64,000 nt of DNA from JAKFWF01 sp031429105 (GTDB taxonomy: Bacteria > Pseudomonadota > Alphaproteobacteria > Rhizobiales > Hyphomicrobiaceae). Positions 40,507 to 50,285 of this stretch are shown piece by piece (position 1 is the first letter of the stretch; every line of letters begins with the position of its first letter). The translations under genes and the position numbers were made by a program. The stretch is from the NCBI GenBank assembly GCA_031429105.1, contig JANOYV010000108.1:53529-117528 (forward strand), given 5' to 3'. The notes beneath the pieces were generated by a model, which made no database searches, had not been told where the DNA came from, and saw nothing but the letters and a program-made list of their open reading frames with translations.

Positions 40507-41319
40507 TCAGTGCCCTCTCTCTTGTGGGCCGAAAATGGAGTCTATGGTCAGGTTGACCGAAATGGTCAGGCTGGCGATTGCCAAAGCTGGCATGATGACC
40601 GCCGGTGCGCCGTAGGCGAGGCCGCTGATGTTTTCACGTACCAATGCGCCCCAATCTGCGGCAGGCGGCTGCACGCCGAGACCGAGGAACGAGAGGCTCG
40701 ACAACAGCAACACGACATAGATGAAGCGCAATCCAAAATCCGACAGGACGGGCCCGAGAATGTTCGGCAGAACTTCGTGCAGCATCACATAGCCCAGGTT
40801 CTCACCACGCGCTCGCGCCACGGTGACGAAGTCGAGTGCGGCCACATTCACGGCTACTGATCTGACGATGCGATAGCAGCCCGGCAGGTAAATGACCGCG
40901 AGCGTCGCGACCAGCACGGGGATAGAGGAGCCGAAGGCTGCGACGACCACGAGACCGAACAGCTTCGATGGAATGGAGATGAGCGCATCGAGGAAGCGGC
41001 TCAGCGCCATGTCGAGGGGGCCACCTGCGGCGGAAGCAGCTAAGCCGAGAAGCAAACCACTGCCGACGGACAGCATAGTTGCGATCATGGCGATGCCGGC
41101 GGTGTATCGCGCGCCAGTTAGGATGCGCGAGAGCATGTCGCGACCGAGATAATCGATGCCCAATGGATGCTTGCGGCTCATGCCATCGAACACGTCGGCG
41201 TCCTGGATGGCGTTCGCATCGTAAGGGGCAATCAACGGGCCGACGAACACCATCGCGAACCAGAACAGGATGAGCGTCGGCGGGACCAAGCGGAGTATCG
41301 TTCTGATCATCGCTCTCAT
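40507..41319 (-). CDS. oligopeptide-type ABC transporter permease (DppC-like)
   Basis: A 270-residue inner-membrane permease with about six helices. MSRKHPLGIDYLGRDMLSRI is the DppC-type periplasmic box (HPLGTDxLGRD), and the cytoplasmic ATPase-contact loop is ARARGENLGYVMLHEVLPNI (EAA motif). The start ATG 41319 overlaps the upstream permease stop by 4 bases, so it is chosen over the longer frame to 41409. It pairs with the 41316-42272 product in the membrane. Confidence 0.9.
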   Translation of the reverse strand: MRAMIRTILRLVPPTLILFWFAMVFVGPLIAPYDANAIQDADVFDGMSRKHPLGIDYLGRDMLSRILTGARYTAGIAMIATMLSVGSGLLLGLAASAAGGPLDMALSRFLDALISIPSKLFGLVVVAAFGSSIPVLVATLAVIYLPGCYRIVRSVAVNVAALDFVTVARARGENLGYVMLHEVLPNILGPVLSDFGLRFIYVVLLLSSLSFLGLGVQPPAADWGALVRENISGLAYGAPAVIMPALAIASLTISVNLTIDSIFGPQERGH

Positions 41320-42272
41320 TGCACCCTCAGCCGGGGATTGGCGACGATTGCTGCGATATCGGCGCAGGTCACGAGGATGAGATAGGCACCGCAGAACAGC
41401 ATGGCGCATGCCTGTACCAGTGGCAGATCGCGCGTGGCGACGCCGTCGACCATGAGCTTGGCAATCCCAGGATAGTTGAAAATCGTCTCGACGATGATTA
41501 CGCCGCCGAGCAGGAACGACAGCGAAAACGCTATGGCATTAGCGATCGGGCCGATGGTATTCGGCAGCGCGTGATGGAGGATAATGCGCGAGGGGCTGGC
41601 ACCCTTCAGCACCGCCGTCTCAACATAAGACGACGACAGCGCGTCGATCAAGGCCGCGCGTGTCATGCGCGCCATCTGAGCGATGACCACGCAGCTCAAT
41701 GTAAGTACCGGCAGTGCGAATACGCGGGCAAAATCCAAGGCGCTGTTGATCCGGCCAAATTGCGACAGCGCCGGCAGCCATTTGAGATGGACGGCAAAAA
41801 GTAGAACCGCAGCCGACGCGACCAGAAATTCAGGCACGGACACGATCAGGATCGTGCCGGCGCCGATGGTCCGGTCGAGCAGCGAACCCCGCGTCACGGC
41901 GGCCGCGATACCGAGCAGCAACGCGATCGGCACCGCGATTGCGGCCGTCACGCCCGCAAGCAACAGGGAATTGCCGAGGCGAGACCCGATCAGCGACGCG
42001 ACCGGCATGCCGTTGACGAGTGACTTTCCGAGATTGCCGGTCAGGAGGTTGCCGAGCCACGTCCCGTATCGCTGCAGCAATGGCACATCGAGACCGAGGG
42101 CAGTACGCAGGCCCGCAACGGCCTCCGGCGTCGCGCTCTGGCCGAGTAACTCCTGCGCGACATCTCCCGGCAACAGGGTCGTGATCACGAACACACACGT
42201 GGCCACAAACCATAAGGTCGCAATGGCGGCGAGAAAGCGCTGGAACAGAAGGCGGCCGATCAATCTGTTCAT
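41316..42272 (-). CDS. oligopeptide-type ABC transporter permease (DppB-like)
   Basis: A 318-residue inner-membrane permease. LLPGDVAQELLGQSATPEAV then LRTALGLDVPLLQRYGTWLG is the DppB-type N-terminal periplasmic region, and TAVLKGASPSRIILHHALPN is the EAA loop contacting the ATPase. About six membrane helices. ATG 42272 is preferred to the codon at 42299. It lies 36 bases after the binding-protein gene stop in the same leftward operon. Confidence 0.9.
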   Translation of the reverse strand: MNRLIGRLLFQRFLAAIATLWFVATCVFVITTLLPGDVAQELLGQSATPEAVAGLRTALGLDVPLLQRYGTWLGNLLTGNLGKSLVNGMPVASLIGSRLGNSLLLAGVTAAIAVPIALLLGIAAAVTRGSLLDRTIGAGTILIVSVPEFLVASAAVLLFAVHLKWLPALSQFGRINSALDFARVFALPVLTLSCVVIAQMARMTRAALIDALSSSYVETAVLKGASPSRIILHHALPNTIGPIANAIAFSLSFLLGGVIIVETIFNYPGIAKLMVDGVATRDLPLVQACAMLFCGAYLILVTCADIAAIVANPRLRVQ

Positions 42273-42308
42273 CTGCCACCCCCGGCATCGCAGCTGCACC
42301 CACCCGGC

Positions 42309-43934
42309 TTACGCGTCGAGCCAGACGTGTTCGCCGAACGCGTAACCCATCATCGACCCCGTTCCCATGGGTTTGAGGCCCTTGAGCTTGTCGGTGTGCG
42401 CGTCCAAGCCACTGATGAACGTGGGAATGCCGATCCCCGAACCTTCGTGGATCATCAGCTGCATGTCGCGGTACATCTGCTTGCGCTTGCCGTCATCGGT
42501 CTCGGCGCGGGCCGCAATCAGGTGTTGATCGAACTTCTCGTTCTTCCAGGCGGACTCGTTCCAAGCGGCGGTCGAAGCAAAGAACAGGCTGAACAGGATG
42601 TCCGCCGTCGGTCGAGGATTGATGTTGCCGTAGCCAACCGGCACCTTCATCCAGAAGTTGGACCAGTAGCCGTCGGCGGGCACCTGCTTGAGATCGATCT
42701 TCATGCCGATCCCCTGGGCCGCCTGCTGCAACAGCAGACCCATTTCGACTGAGCCTGTAGCCGCCGGCGAGGTGACGACCTGTAGCGGCGACGACAACGC
42801 GCCGGCCTTCGTGAGCAGCGACTTGGCCAGGTCCGGATCGAACTTACGCTGGGGCAGATCTGCGGCGAAGTAGCGGTTGAGTGGTGGCACCGGCTGGTCG
42901 TTGGCGACTTCTGCATAGCCCTGAAACACGTTGCGCTTGATGAGGTCGCGATTCATCAGGTGCTTCATGCCGAGGACGAAGTCGGCGTTATTGCCGGGGG
43001 CACTGTCGCCACGCATGACGAGATCTGTGTAGTTGCCAGATTTGGTTTCAAAAATTTCGAAGCCCTTGGTGGCGAGGATCTGCTTGGCCAACGCAGGGTT
43101 CACGTTGCCGACCATGTGCACATCACCGGCCAACAGCGCATTGACGCGGGCGCCGACATCCGGAATGCCGAAGTATTCGATCTCGTCCACGTAGGGGCCG
43201 GCGTTCTGTTTCCAGTAGTTCTCGTTGCGCACGGCGATGGAGCGCACGCCGGGTGTGAATTCCTTGCACTTGAACGCGCCGGTGCCGATGCCCTTGGTGA
43301 AGTCCGTGGTGCCGGCAGGTACGATCAGGAAGTGATAGGTGCCGAGCACGACCGGAAAGTCGGCATTGGGACCAGACAACGTGATTTTGACTTCGTGCGT
43401 GCCGGTGGCGACGATCTCCTTCATGAGATCGGCGAGTGCCTTCGCCTTCGACCCGGTCGCCGGATCGTGGTGGCGCTTCAGCGTGAAGACGACGTCTTCG
43501 GCATTGAGTTCCTTGCCGTTGTGGAACTGTACGCCTTTGCGCAATTTGATGGTCCAGACCGTTGCCTTGTCGTTCTCGATCGTTTCAGCCAACGCAAGTT
43601 TCGGATTCATGTTCGGGTCGAGTTCGGTCAGTCCGTTGTAGAACATGCTGCAGCGGCAATAGTCGGTCGAGTAGGACTGCTTGGCGGGATCGAGGGTATC
43701 GGCAGTCGACGTGCCGAAGCCAGCGACGCGGAGTTTTCCGCCTTTCCTGGGTGCCTGCGCGTGCGCCGTCGTGGCGGCACCGATCAACGAGCCACCAAGC
43801 CCCGCGCCGATGCCGAGCGCGCTCAACAGCCCGAGCATCTCGCGACGGCTCGCCTTCTGACCGACCGCCGACAGCAAACGGGCGCGGTCGCCGGTCGGCA
43901 GGAATTTGAGTGCATCGATCTTGTGATTTGTCAT
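42309..43934 (-). CDS. ABC transporter substrate-binding protein (family 5)
   Basis: A 541-residue SBP_bac_5 protein. The N-terminus has KASRREMLGLLSALGIG, a Tat-type signal, with cleavage after TTAHAQA. The mature protein shows RKGGKLRVAGFGTSTADTLD and VWTIKLRKGVQFHNGKELNA (the family 5 signature), and NAEDVVFTLKRH. It captures peptides or other amine solutes in the periplasm for the DppBC/DF-type transporter downstream. The start ATG 43934 has GGGAG 8 bases upstream. First gene of the operon; its promoter must be in the 800-bp gap to the right. Confidence 0.9.
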   Translation of the reverse strand: MTNHKIDALKFLPTGDRARLLSAVGQKASRREMLGLLSALGIGAGLGGSLIGAATTAHAQAPRKGGKLRVAGFGTSTADTLDPAKQSYSTDYCRCSMFYNGLTELDPNMNPKLALAETIENDKATVWTIKLRKGVQFHNGKELNAEDVVFTLKRHHDPATGSKAKALADLMKEIVATGTHEVKITLSGPNADFPVVLGTYHFLIVPAGTTDFTKGIGTGAFKCKEFTPGVRSIAVRNENYWKQNAGPYVDEIEYFGIPDVGARVNALLAGDVHMVGNVNPALAKQILATKGFEIFETKSGNYTDLVMRGDSAPGNNADFVLGMKHLMNRDLIKRNVFQGYAEVANDQPVPPLNRYFAADLPQRKFDPDLAKSLLTKAGALSSPLQVVTSPAATGSVEMGLLLQQAAQGIGMKIDLKQVPADGYWSNFWMKVPVGYGNINPRPTADILFSLFFASTAAWNESAWKNEKFDQHLIAARAETDDGKRKQMYRDMQLMIHEGSGIGIPTFISGLDAHTDKLKGLKPMGTGSMMGYAFGEHVWLDA

Positions 43935-44772
43935 TGCATTTCTCCCTTTTTCGCGACAGCTACTGCGACTCGTTGTTGGCCAACGTTTACGTTTTTGCTT
44001 AGTTCGATTGAGCGAGTGCACGATCAACCATGCCGAACAGCGGCAAAAACACAGTCTACGGCTCAAGCTGGAACGGCACTTGCGTACTACTCCCCGTATG
44101 TAAGGCGCGGCGGCCTCCTCATTTTGAAGAGCCACGCTACTGCAGCTCAAATTATCTATTCTATTTCCGCAGAGTTGCTGAAATTTGATGCGCGGACAGC
44201 AGGAACTACTGAAGAGAGCTCCTCAATTGACATTTCACTCCACGATGTCCGAGAGACGTGGTTCAGGGGAGCAGGTCCTTTACCCTGTACTACGCGCCCA
44301 CGGCCGGAAGGAACCGGGAAATCCGGGCTAAGGGAGGCTGCAAAGCGGGTTCGCGTCTTCGGGGCCAAGGCTATGTCGGCCAACACTTTCTCGATCAGGG
44401 CTGACCCGGCGCGCCAAGTCCCGAATTGCCCATGACGTAAGTGAGCCCGTCTCCGCCGCCGGCTCGGGGGTTAGCACTTGCGTGCAGCCGGCGAGGCCGC
44501 CCCAGCAATTTTCGACCTCGACCGTAGCAAGTGCGGGAACATGCCGACCATCTTCGCCAACCGCTTGCGCACACCCTCATCTACGCACGTCTGAGACCTC
44601 TCAGAACGCGTTGACGGTGCGCTCGGTTCTACAGTGAGATGTCATCGGTCTTTTTTGCAACATTTGCCTGTCGTTCTGGCCATAAACCGCAGGATGTTCT
44701 GTCCATATCTAGATTCTGCAGGATGCATCTGAGTATGGCGTATTAGGATGCACCGAAACTCGGAGTCCGCTC
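43935..44772. other. intergenic region between divergent transport and oxidase genes
   Basis: No frame in this 838-bp stretch has convincing coding character or matches a family I know. It separates the leftward transporter operon from the rightward oxidoreductase and should hold both promoters. It could also carry decayed sequence. Confidence 0.5.
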
Positions 44773-46098
44773 ATGCCCGCGCCGCTCATGCACATCGAAT
44801 CCACTCCATCCCTACCTCGTGAGGCGGACGTCGTCGTCATCGGCGGCGGTGTGGTGGGTACCTTCACGGCATATTATCTCGCGCGCAGAGGCGTCAGCGT
44901 CGCACTGCTCGAAAAAGGGCGCATTGCCGCCGAGCAGTCCAGTCGGAACTGGGGATGGTGCCGGCAGCAGAACCGTGATGCGCGCGAGTTGCCAATGGCG
45001 ACGAAGAGCCTCGATCTCTGGGAGAAAGTGGCGCTAGAAACCGGAGAGGACACGGGATTTCGCCGCTGCGGACTTCTGTATCTTTCTCAGGATGAGAATG
45101 AGCTCGCAGGTTGGGCCAAGTGGCGTGACTTTGCGAGGACAGTCGGTGTCACGACTCACATGCTCAATACGGAAGAAGCTAACGAAAGGGGGAAAGCAAC
45201 GGGACGCAAATGGAAAGGCGGCGTTTTCTCGCCGACTGACGGAACTGCCGACCCTTCGAGAGCGGTGCCTGTTGTCGCGCGCGGCATTATGATGGCCGGC
45301 GGGTCCGTGCATCAGCATTGCGCGGCCCGCGGGCTAGAACTGAGTGCCGGGCGCGTAGCAGGTGTTGTAACGGAGACGGGCACCATCCGAACGAAGACTG
45401 TGGTAATGGCGGGAGGTGCATGGGCTTCCGCCTTCTGCAATCAGCTTGGCATTCGCTTCCCGCAGGCTTCCGTACGCGCGTCCATCCTTGCTGTAGCACC
45501 GGGTGCCAATGGACTTCCCGACGCCTTGCACACAGCAGGTCTATCGCTCACACGACGCGGCAACGGCGGACACACTCTAGCCATCAGTGGCAGAGCGCGT
45601 GTCGATCCAACCCCGCAGCAGCTCAGATTCGGTCTTGAATTTCTGCCAATGTTCGCGCGGCGCTGGCGCAGTCTCGCACCCGGAGCACTTGAAGGCTGGC
45701 GTCAAGGTCATGAGACCCTGGGGAAATGGGCACTCGATGAGGTGACGCCGATGGAAAGAAATCGGATCCTCGATCCTAAACCCGACATGGCGCAAATCCA
45801 CCTGACGTATCGACGAGCCTGCGAGTTGCTGCCCGAACTGAACCGCGTCGCCATCGACAATGTCTGGGCGGGTTACACCGACAGCACACCAGACGGTATT
45901 CCCGCGATAGGGGAAGTGGAGGGCATCCCCGGCTTCATTCTCGCTGCCGGATTCAGCGGTCACGGCTTCGGCATCGGCCCCGGTGCCGGGCACATGATAG
46001 CCGATATCATCACCGGCCACGAGCCGATCGTAGATCCGCGCCCGTACCGGCCAGAACGGCTAAAAACGCCTGCATGGGGCAAAGTTGCCGAATTCTAA
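44773..46098 (+). CDS. FAD-dependent oxidoreductase (DadA/D-amino-acid dehydrogenase type)
   Basis: A 441-residue DAO-fold flavoenzyme: DVVVIGGGVVGTFTAYYLAR (FAD-binding GxGxxG, about 20-39), VALLEKGRIAAEQSSRNWGW, a central substrate domain, and the C-terminal FAD motif GFILAAGFSGHGFGIGPGAG. Enzymes of this group oxidise D-amino acids, glycine derivatives or secondary amines to imines. It is followed by an Lrp/AsnC regulator and faces the aminotransferase, so it probably serves amino-acid or amine catabolism. The ATG at 44773 is the only sensible start (weak ribosome site). Confidence 0.88.
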   Translation: MPAPLMHIESTPSLPREADVVVIGGGVVGTFTAYYLARRGVSVALLEKGRIAAEQSSRNWGWCRQQNRDARELPMATKSLDLWEKVALETGEDTGFRRCGLLYLSQDENELAGWAKWRDFARTVGVTTHMLNTEEANERGKATGRKWKGGVFSPTDGTADPSRAVPVVARGIMMAGGSVHQHCAARGLELSAGRVAGVVTETGTIRTKTVVMAGGAWASAFCNQLGIRFPQASVRASILAVAPGANGLPDALHTAGLSLTRRGNGGHTLAISGRARVDPTPQQLRFGLEFLPMFARRWRSLAPGALEGWRQGHETLGKWALDEVTPMERNRILDPKPDMAQIHLTYRRACELLPELNRVAIDNVWAGYTDSTPDGIPAIGEVEGIPGFILAAGFSGHGFGIGPGAGHMIADIITGHEPIVDPRPYRPERLKTPAWGKVAEF

Positions 46099-46141
46099 GA
46101 ACATCCGCTTTAGCCGGACCAAGCCCTATGCATAACATTGC

Positions 46142-46326
46142 AAAGCGATGCGGGACGAGATCGCAGTGGAGATGGCCCGGGAGTTTTCCGATGTCACATG
46201 GGACAACATGTCGGTTGATGCTATGACAATTCGCATTTCCCGAATGCCCGAAGGATCGGCGTGGGGGAGACCGCGACGGCCATCGGGGCGCTGCCTCGAT
46301 GTGCGCGGACCGCGACGCAGCAAGTG
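46142..46326 (+). pseudogene. fragment of a decarboxylating dehydrogenase (IPMDH/tartrate type)
   Basis: The frame reads AMRDEIAVEMAREFSDVTWD and NMSVDAMTIRISRMPEG, which follows the pattern of the isopropylmalate/tartrate dehydrogenase family (xxxVAxEYPDVxxxxxxVDAMxxxLVxxP). Only about 45 residues are left, ending in unrelated sequence and a stop. It fills part of the gap between the oxidoreductase and the regulator. Confidence 0.45.
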
Positions 46327-46379
46327 ACTGATGCAGGTTGCCGAGCAATTCTTGGCATGAACGTCTAGCGGTGCGTCCG

Positions 46380-46859
46380 ATGAAACTCGACAAGATCGAC
46401 ATAAAAATTCTTTCCGAACTACAAAAGAACGGAAGGGTCTCCAACGTCGAACTTGCAGACTTGGTCCATCTTTCAGCGAGCCCGTGCCTTATGCGAGTCA
46501 AGAAGCTCCAGGCAGAAGGTTACATCATCGGTTATCGCGCCGAGATCGATATTTCCAAGCTTGGACAGACCCTGACGGTTTTCACTGAGGTCACTCTCAA
46601 AAGCCATCGCCAGACGGATTTTGCCCGCTTTCTAACGGCTGTCGGAAAGATCGATTCCGTCGTCGAGTGCCATCTCGTTTCCGGAGGCTACGACTATCTC
46701 CTGAAGTTTATCACAGCGGGTATCACCGAGTACCAAACGATCATGGAACGGCTGATCGAAATGAACATAGGCATCGATAAGTATTTCAGCTTTGTGATTC
46801 TGAAGTCGCCTATCGTAAAGGCTCATCTGCCCCTCGATGCAATATTCAATAAGGAGTGA
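46380..46859 (+). CDS. Lrp/AsnC-family transcriptional regulator
   Basis: A 159-residue regulator: MKLDKIDIKILSELQKNGRV with SNVELADLVHLSASPCLMRV is the AsnC helix-turn-helix, then KKLQAEGYIIGYRAEID, and a RAM ligand-binding domain (VVECHLVSGGYDYLLKFITA). Such proteins sense amino acids and control neighbouring catabolic genes. ATG 46380 is the homology-supported start; the longer frame from 46338 is unlikely. It probably regulates the aminotransferase/oxidoreductase genes around it. Confidence 0.92.
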   Translation: MKLDKIDIKILSELQKNGRVSNVELADLVHLSASPCLMRVKKLQAEGYIIGYRAEIDISKLGQTLTVFTEVTLKSHRQTDFARFLTAVGKIDSVVECHLVSGGYDYLLKFITAGITEYQTIMERLIEMNIGIDKYFSFVILKSPIVKAHLPLDAIFNKE

Positions 46860-46972
46860 GACAGAGTTCCACCTGCGTCCTTAGAGTGACTGGCAAATGT
46901 AGATCAGACCGGAAGCGGCCCAATTGACCCCGCCGGATCGGCTGAATGACATTCCGGCGGCGCTCAAAAGAC

Positions 46973-48349
46973 CTATCCCTTCAACGTCGCACGCACATCC
47001 CTGTCCTCGAGGGTCTGGTCAAGCGTCATACGCGTGCGTTCGATGATGGCGTCAATATCGGCATCCGTACAGCAAAGTGGCGGCGCAAAGCCTATCGCCC
47101 CTTGTGCGAATGCGCGGATGATGAGGCCGTTGTTCCATGCACGATCGAAGATCCGGCGTGCGGCGTCCGCCTCTTGCGGGAGAGGGATCTTGCGCTTCTT
47201 ATCGGTGACGAGCTCGATCGCAGCAAGCATGCCGCGGCCTCGAACGTCGCCGACCAGCGGATGGTCGGCAAGCGAGTGAAGACCCGCCATTAGGCGCTCT
47301 CCTGCCCTCCGACCGTTCGCGAGTAAGCCGTCCTCATAAAGGCGCAGGCATTCGAGCCCGACCGCTGCACTGACGGGATGCGCGGAATATGTGTAGCCGT
47401 GGCCCACCGCGGACTTCCCCGCACCATCGGCGATGGTGTTGTAGACATGATCGGACATGAGGACCGCGCCAAGCGGCACGTAGCCCGACGTCAGACCTTT
47501 GGCCGTGGTCATGAGATCCGGCACAACGTCGTCGTCTTCGCAGGCAAAGAGCGGGCCGGTGCGGCCGAAGGCGGTGATGACTTCGTCTGCGACGAAGAGG
47601 ACATCGTGTTCCTTGCAGACGTCGCGCATGGCTTTGAGCCAACCTGCTGGCGGTACGAGCACGCCACCAGATCCCTGAATTGGCTCGACATAGAAAGCCG
47701 CAACCCGATCTTCGCCCAGTGCCATAATCTTGGCTCGCAGGGCTGCGACCGACGCCTCGATAATTGCCAGTGGATTGGAGCCGACGGGATTGCGATAGGC
47801 ATAGTGGGACGGGATCTTGTGCTGCCACTCGTAGGGCACGCCGAAACCGGTATGAAAGGCCGGGATCGCGGTTAGGCCGGAGCCAGCAGTCGAAGAGCCA
47901 TGGTAGCCGTAGTCGACTGAGATGAACTGGTCCTTCTTCGGCGTACCCTTGGCATGGTGGTAGTAGCGGATGAAACGGATCGTGCTATCGATTGCGTCAG
48001 AGCCGCCCAGCGTGAAGAAGACATGGTTCAGATCGCCGGGTGCCAATTCGGCCAACTTCGCGGCCAGACGGATGGCGGGTTCGGAGCCGAGACCAAAATA
48101 GCCGGTCGCGTAGGGAAGCTCGCGCATTTGCCGTGCAGCAGCCTCCGCGATGCTGTCCTGCCCGTACCCGACGTTGACACACCACAATCCGGCAAAGCCG
48201 TCGAGAAGCGTGTGTCCGCTGGCATCGGTCACCGTTGCGCCCTTGGCGGATTTCAGCACCCGCACGCCCATCGCCTCGTGGCTCCGATAGGATGCCACCG
48301 GATGAACCAAGTGTGCGCGATCGAGTTCGATTAACGAGTTGCTCAGCAT
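46973..48349 (-). CDS. class III aminotransferase (omega-amino acid/polyamine type)
   Basis: A 458-residue PLP enzyme of the aspartate-aminotransferase-family/omega-transaminase group: FAGLWCVNVGYGQDSIAEAA, VFFTLGGSDAIDSTIRFIRY (phosphate-binding GS-A), DYGYHGSSTAGSGLT, VEPIQGSGGVLVPPAGWLKA, LFVADEVITAFGRTG (Asp to PLP nitrogen) and TTAKGLTSGYVPLGAV with the PLP lysine. Likely donors are beta-alanine, GABA or putrescine-like diamines, with pyruvate as acceptor. Start ATG 48349 has GGAG 8 bases upstream. It lies 13 bases after the GNAT gene on the same strand. Confidence 0.9.
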   Translation of the reverse strand: MLSNSLIELDRAHLVHPVASYRSHEAMGVRVLKSAKGATVTDASGHTLLDGFAGLWCVNVGYGQDSIAEAAARQMRELPYATGYFGLGSEPAIRLAAKLAELAPGDLNHVFFTLGGSDAIDSTIRFIRYYHHAKGTPKKDQFISVDYGYHGSSTAGSGLTAIPAFHTGFGVPYEWQHKIPSHYAYRNPVGSNPLAIIEASVAALRAKIMALGEDRVAAFYVEPIQGSGGVLVPPAGWLKAMRDVCKEHDVLFVADEVITAFGRTGPLFACEDDDVVPDLMTTAKGLTSGYVPLGAVLMSDHVYNTIADGAGKSAVGHGYTYSAHPVSAAVGLECLRLYEDGLLANGRRAGERLMAGLHSLADHPLVGDVRGRGMLAAIELVTDKKRKIPLPQEADAARRIFDRAWNNGLIIRAFAQGAIGFAPPLCCTDADIDAIIERTRMTLDQTLEDRDVRATLKG

Positions 48350-48362
48350 GTCGTTCTCCAAA

Positions 48363-49205
48363 TCAGCCCACAGCCTGAGTTACAAGCGCGTAGGTCCGAT
48401 AACCAGCGGATTTGTAGTCATTGTGCTTGCTCCCGGAGCGTCGCATCGCAGTACCCTCATCAACCTGATTGAGCCCGCGGCCTAAGAACCATTCGGCGAG
48501 ATTCGTCGACGTATCCGTGTCGATGCGGACAAACTCACCCTGGTGATGTGCAAGCAAGAAGTCGATCAGGTCCTTCGCTTCGGCGTCATCCCTCGCCACT
48601 ACCGGACCAATCACGAAGCCGCGGCCGAATACACGAACAGCGGCAAAAGCCTGTTCTTCTCCCTTCTCTAACCTGACAGCAAACCTGGCGTCTCGATGCA
48701 GCCGCTGCATGAGCGCCGAACGATCATAGCCCTTTGCTGCACGATCGAGATTCATAATCCGGGCAAAATCACCGACCTCGCTCCAGGCTACTGAGTTCGG
48801 TGATTTAACCGGCAAGGCATGACCCTGATGCTGCGCGATTTTACCGATGGCGACGAAACCCAACTTTTCGTAAAGCGGCAGGCCTTCCGTCGTCGCCACG
48901 AGATAGCATGTGCGTTTTCCAGCTTGGGCAAGAGCTTCTTCCATCAGCCTCCGCCCGAGTCCACGACCGCGCATCGCCGCATCGACGATGACCATGTTGA
49001 TCGTGGCAACGTCACCCCCAAAGGGTGTCATCATGGTGGTCGCCACCAATCGTTCGCCGTCGAGCACAGCGATCCCGTTACTGATCGACAGCACCAGTTC
49101 CCAGTCATTGCGTCGGTGCGGCCATTTGACATTGCGTGACAGTTCGACAGCAGCGTCCAGATGCTCCGGCGTCATCGCTTCGAATCTGATCTGTTTCGTG
49201 TCCAT
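48363..49205 (-). CDS. two-domain GNAT acetyltransferase, paralog 1
   Basis: A 280-residue protein: an N-terminal GNAT domain (FEAMTPEHLDAAVELSRNVK, VDAAMRGRGLGRRLMEEALA acetyl-CoA loop, YEKLGFVAIGKIA) and a C-terminal domain of the Acetyltransf_18 type (AVRVFGRGFVIGPVVARDDA, EFVRIDTDTSTNLAEWFLGR). These act on small amines or amino acids, though the substrate is not known. It is the first gene of a leftward unit with the aminotransferase. Two further copies are at 52920 and 56844. Confidence 0.85.
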   Translation of the reverse strand: MDTKQIRFEAMTPEHLDAAVELSRNVKWPHRRNDWELVLSISNGIAVLDGERLVATTMMTPFGGDVATINMVIVDAAMRGRGLGRRLMEEALAQAGKRTCYLVATTEGLPLYEKLGFVAIGKIAQHQGHALPVKSPNSVAWSEVGDFARIMNLDRAAKGYDRSALMQRLHRDARFAVRLEKGEEQAFAAVRVFGRGFVIGPVVARDDAEAKDLIDFLLAHHQGEFVRIDTDTSTNLAEWFLGRGLNQVDEGTAMRRSGSKHNDYKSAGYRTYALVTQAVG

Positions 49206-49501
49206 GTGGCACGGTAAGCTGCTGAGGACAGAAGTTTCTCCCGACGCGCAGCGGCAGGCAACGCGATCTCACCGTCCTTTGCTGCCACACCGCATCTTAT
49301 GCGCATGCCGGGTCGACGCGTGAGGCCGGCCGCACCTCCTATGCGGGCCAAACCCATACGCAACTCCGTGCCAAAGTTTTGATGAGATACAAAACAATCT
49401 GCTTCACACCGCACCACATGCGGACGTTCCTCTGCTCGGCCGCGGTCTATGATCCCTCCGGCACCGACAGGCTGTGCGCGAGGATAAGAAGGACGGACGC
49501 C

Positions 49502-50182
49502 ATGACCAAGTTTAGGCCGAAATACATCACTTTCGACTGCTACGGCACGCTCACCAATTTCGACATGGCGGGCGCGGCACGGCGCGTGTACCGCTCGCAG
49601 CTTTCTACCGCCGCGATGGCGAAGTTCATCAAGGACTTTGCCGGCTTTCGCCTCGACGAAATTCTTGGCACCTGGAAACCCTATGCTGAAGTGGTGCAAA
49701 ATTCGGTCGAGCGCTCCTGCAAGCGCAATGGGATGCAATTTCGCCCGGAGGACGCGCAGCGCATCTACGAGGAAGTCCCGACATGGGGGTGCCACCCGGA
49801 TGTGCCTGCAGGCCTAGCCAAGGTCGCAAAGGAGATTCCCTTGGTGATCCTGTCAAATGCCATGAAAAGCCAAATCATGTCTAACGTGGAAAAGCTCGGC
49901 GCTCCTTTCCACACGGTCATTACCGCTGAGGAGACGGGCGCATACAAACCGCAGATGAAAGGCTTCGAGTACATGCTCGACAAGCTCGGCTGCGGTCCTG
50001 ACGATATCACTCACGTCTCCTCCTCGTTCCGCTACGACTTGATGACCGCCTACGATCTCGGCATCAAGAGCAAGATATGGGTCAATCGTGGCCACGAACC
50101 CGCCAACCCCTTTTACGAATACACCGAAATCAAGGATATCGGCGGGCTTGCCGCAGCCCTCGGGCTGGAGCCAACAAGGTAA
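49502..50182 (+). CDS. haloacid dehalogenase, type II (HAD superfamily)
   Basis: A 226-residue HAD hydrolase: ITFDCYGTLTNFDM (motif I with nucleophile Asp), VILSNAMKSQIMSN (motif II), a Lys-containing AYKPQMKGFEYML (motif III) and VSSSFRYDLMTAYDLGIKSK (motif IV). This is the layout of 2-haloacid dehalogenases and of related phosphatases. ATG 49502 has AAGGA upstream; the longer frame from 49379 is unlikely. It is divergent from the GNAT gene and converges with the aldehyde dehydrogenase. Substrate unknown; a role in clearing a phosphorylated or halogenated acid is possible. Confidence 0.85.
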   Translation: MTKFRPKYITFDCYGTLTNFDMAGAARRVYRSQLSTAAMAKFIKDFAGFRLDEILGTWKPYAEVVQNSVERSCKRNGMQFRPEDAQRIYEEVPTWGCHPDVPAGLAKVAKEIPLVILSNAMKSQIMSNVEKLGAPFHTVITAEETGAYKPQMKGFEYMLDKLGCGPDDITHVSSSFRYDLMTAYDLGIKSKIWVNRGHEPANPFYEYTEIKDIGGLAAALGLEPTR

Positions 50183-50285
50183 GTCAAGTCTGTCGGCTAC
50201 AGCTCGCAAGAAAGGGGCTGCTCGACCGCCCCTTTCGGCATGGCTCGATGCTGTTACGATTGCCGGCAATGCCTCTGCCGACCGA

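Noticed and set aside
40892..42345. Plus-strand frames across the permease genes
   Set aside because: They are antisense to well-supported membrane protein genes.
42960..44435. Open frame of 491 codons on the plus strand
   Set aside because: It is antisense to the clear substrate-binding protein gene and reads as low-information sequence; GC-rich DNA gives long false frames opposite real genes.
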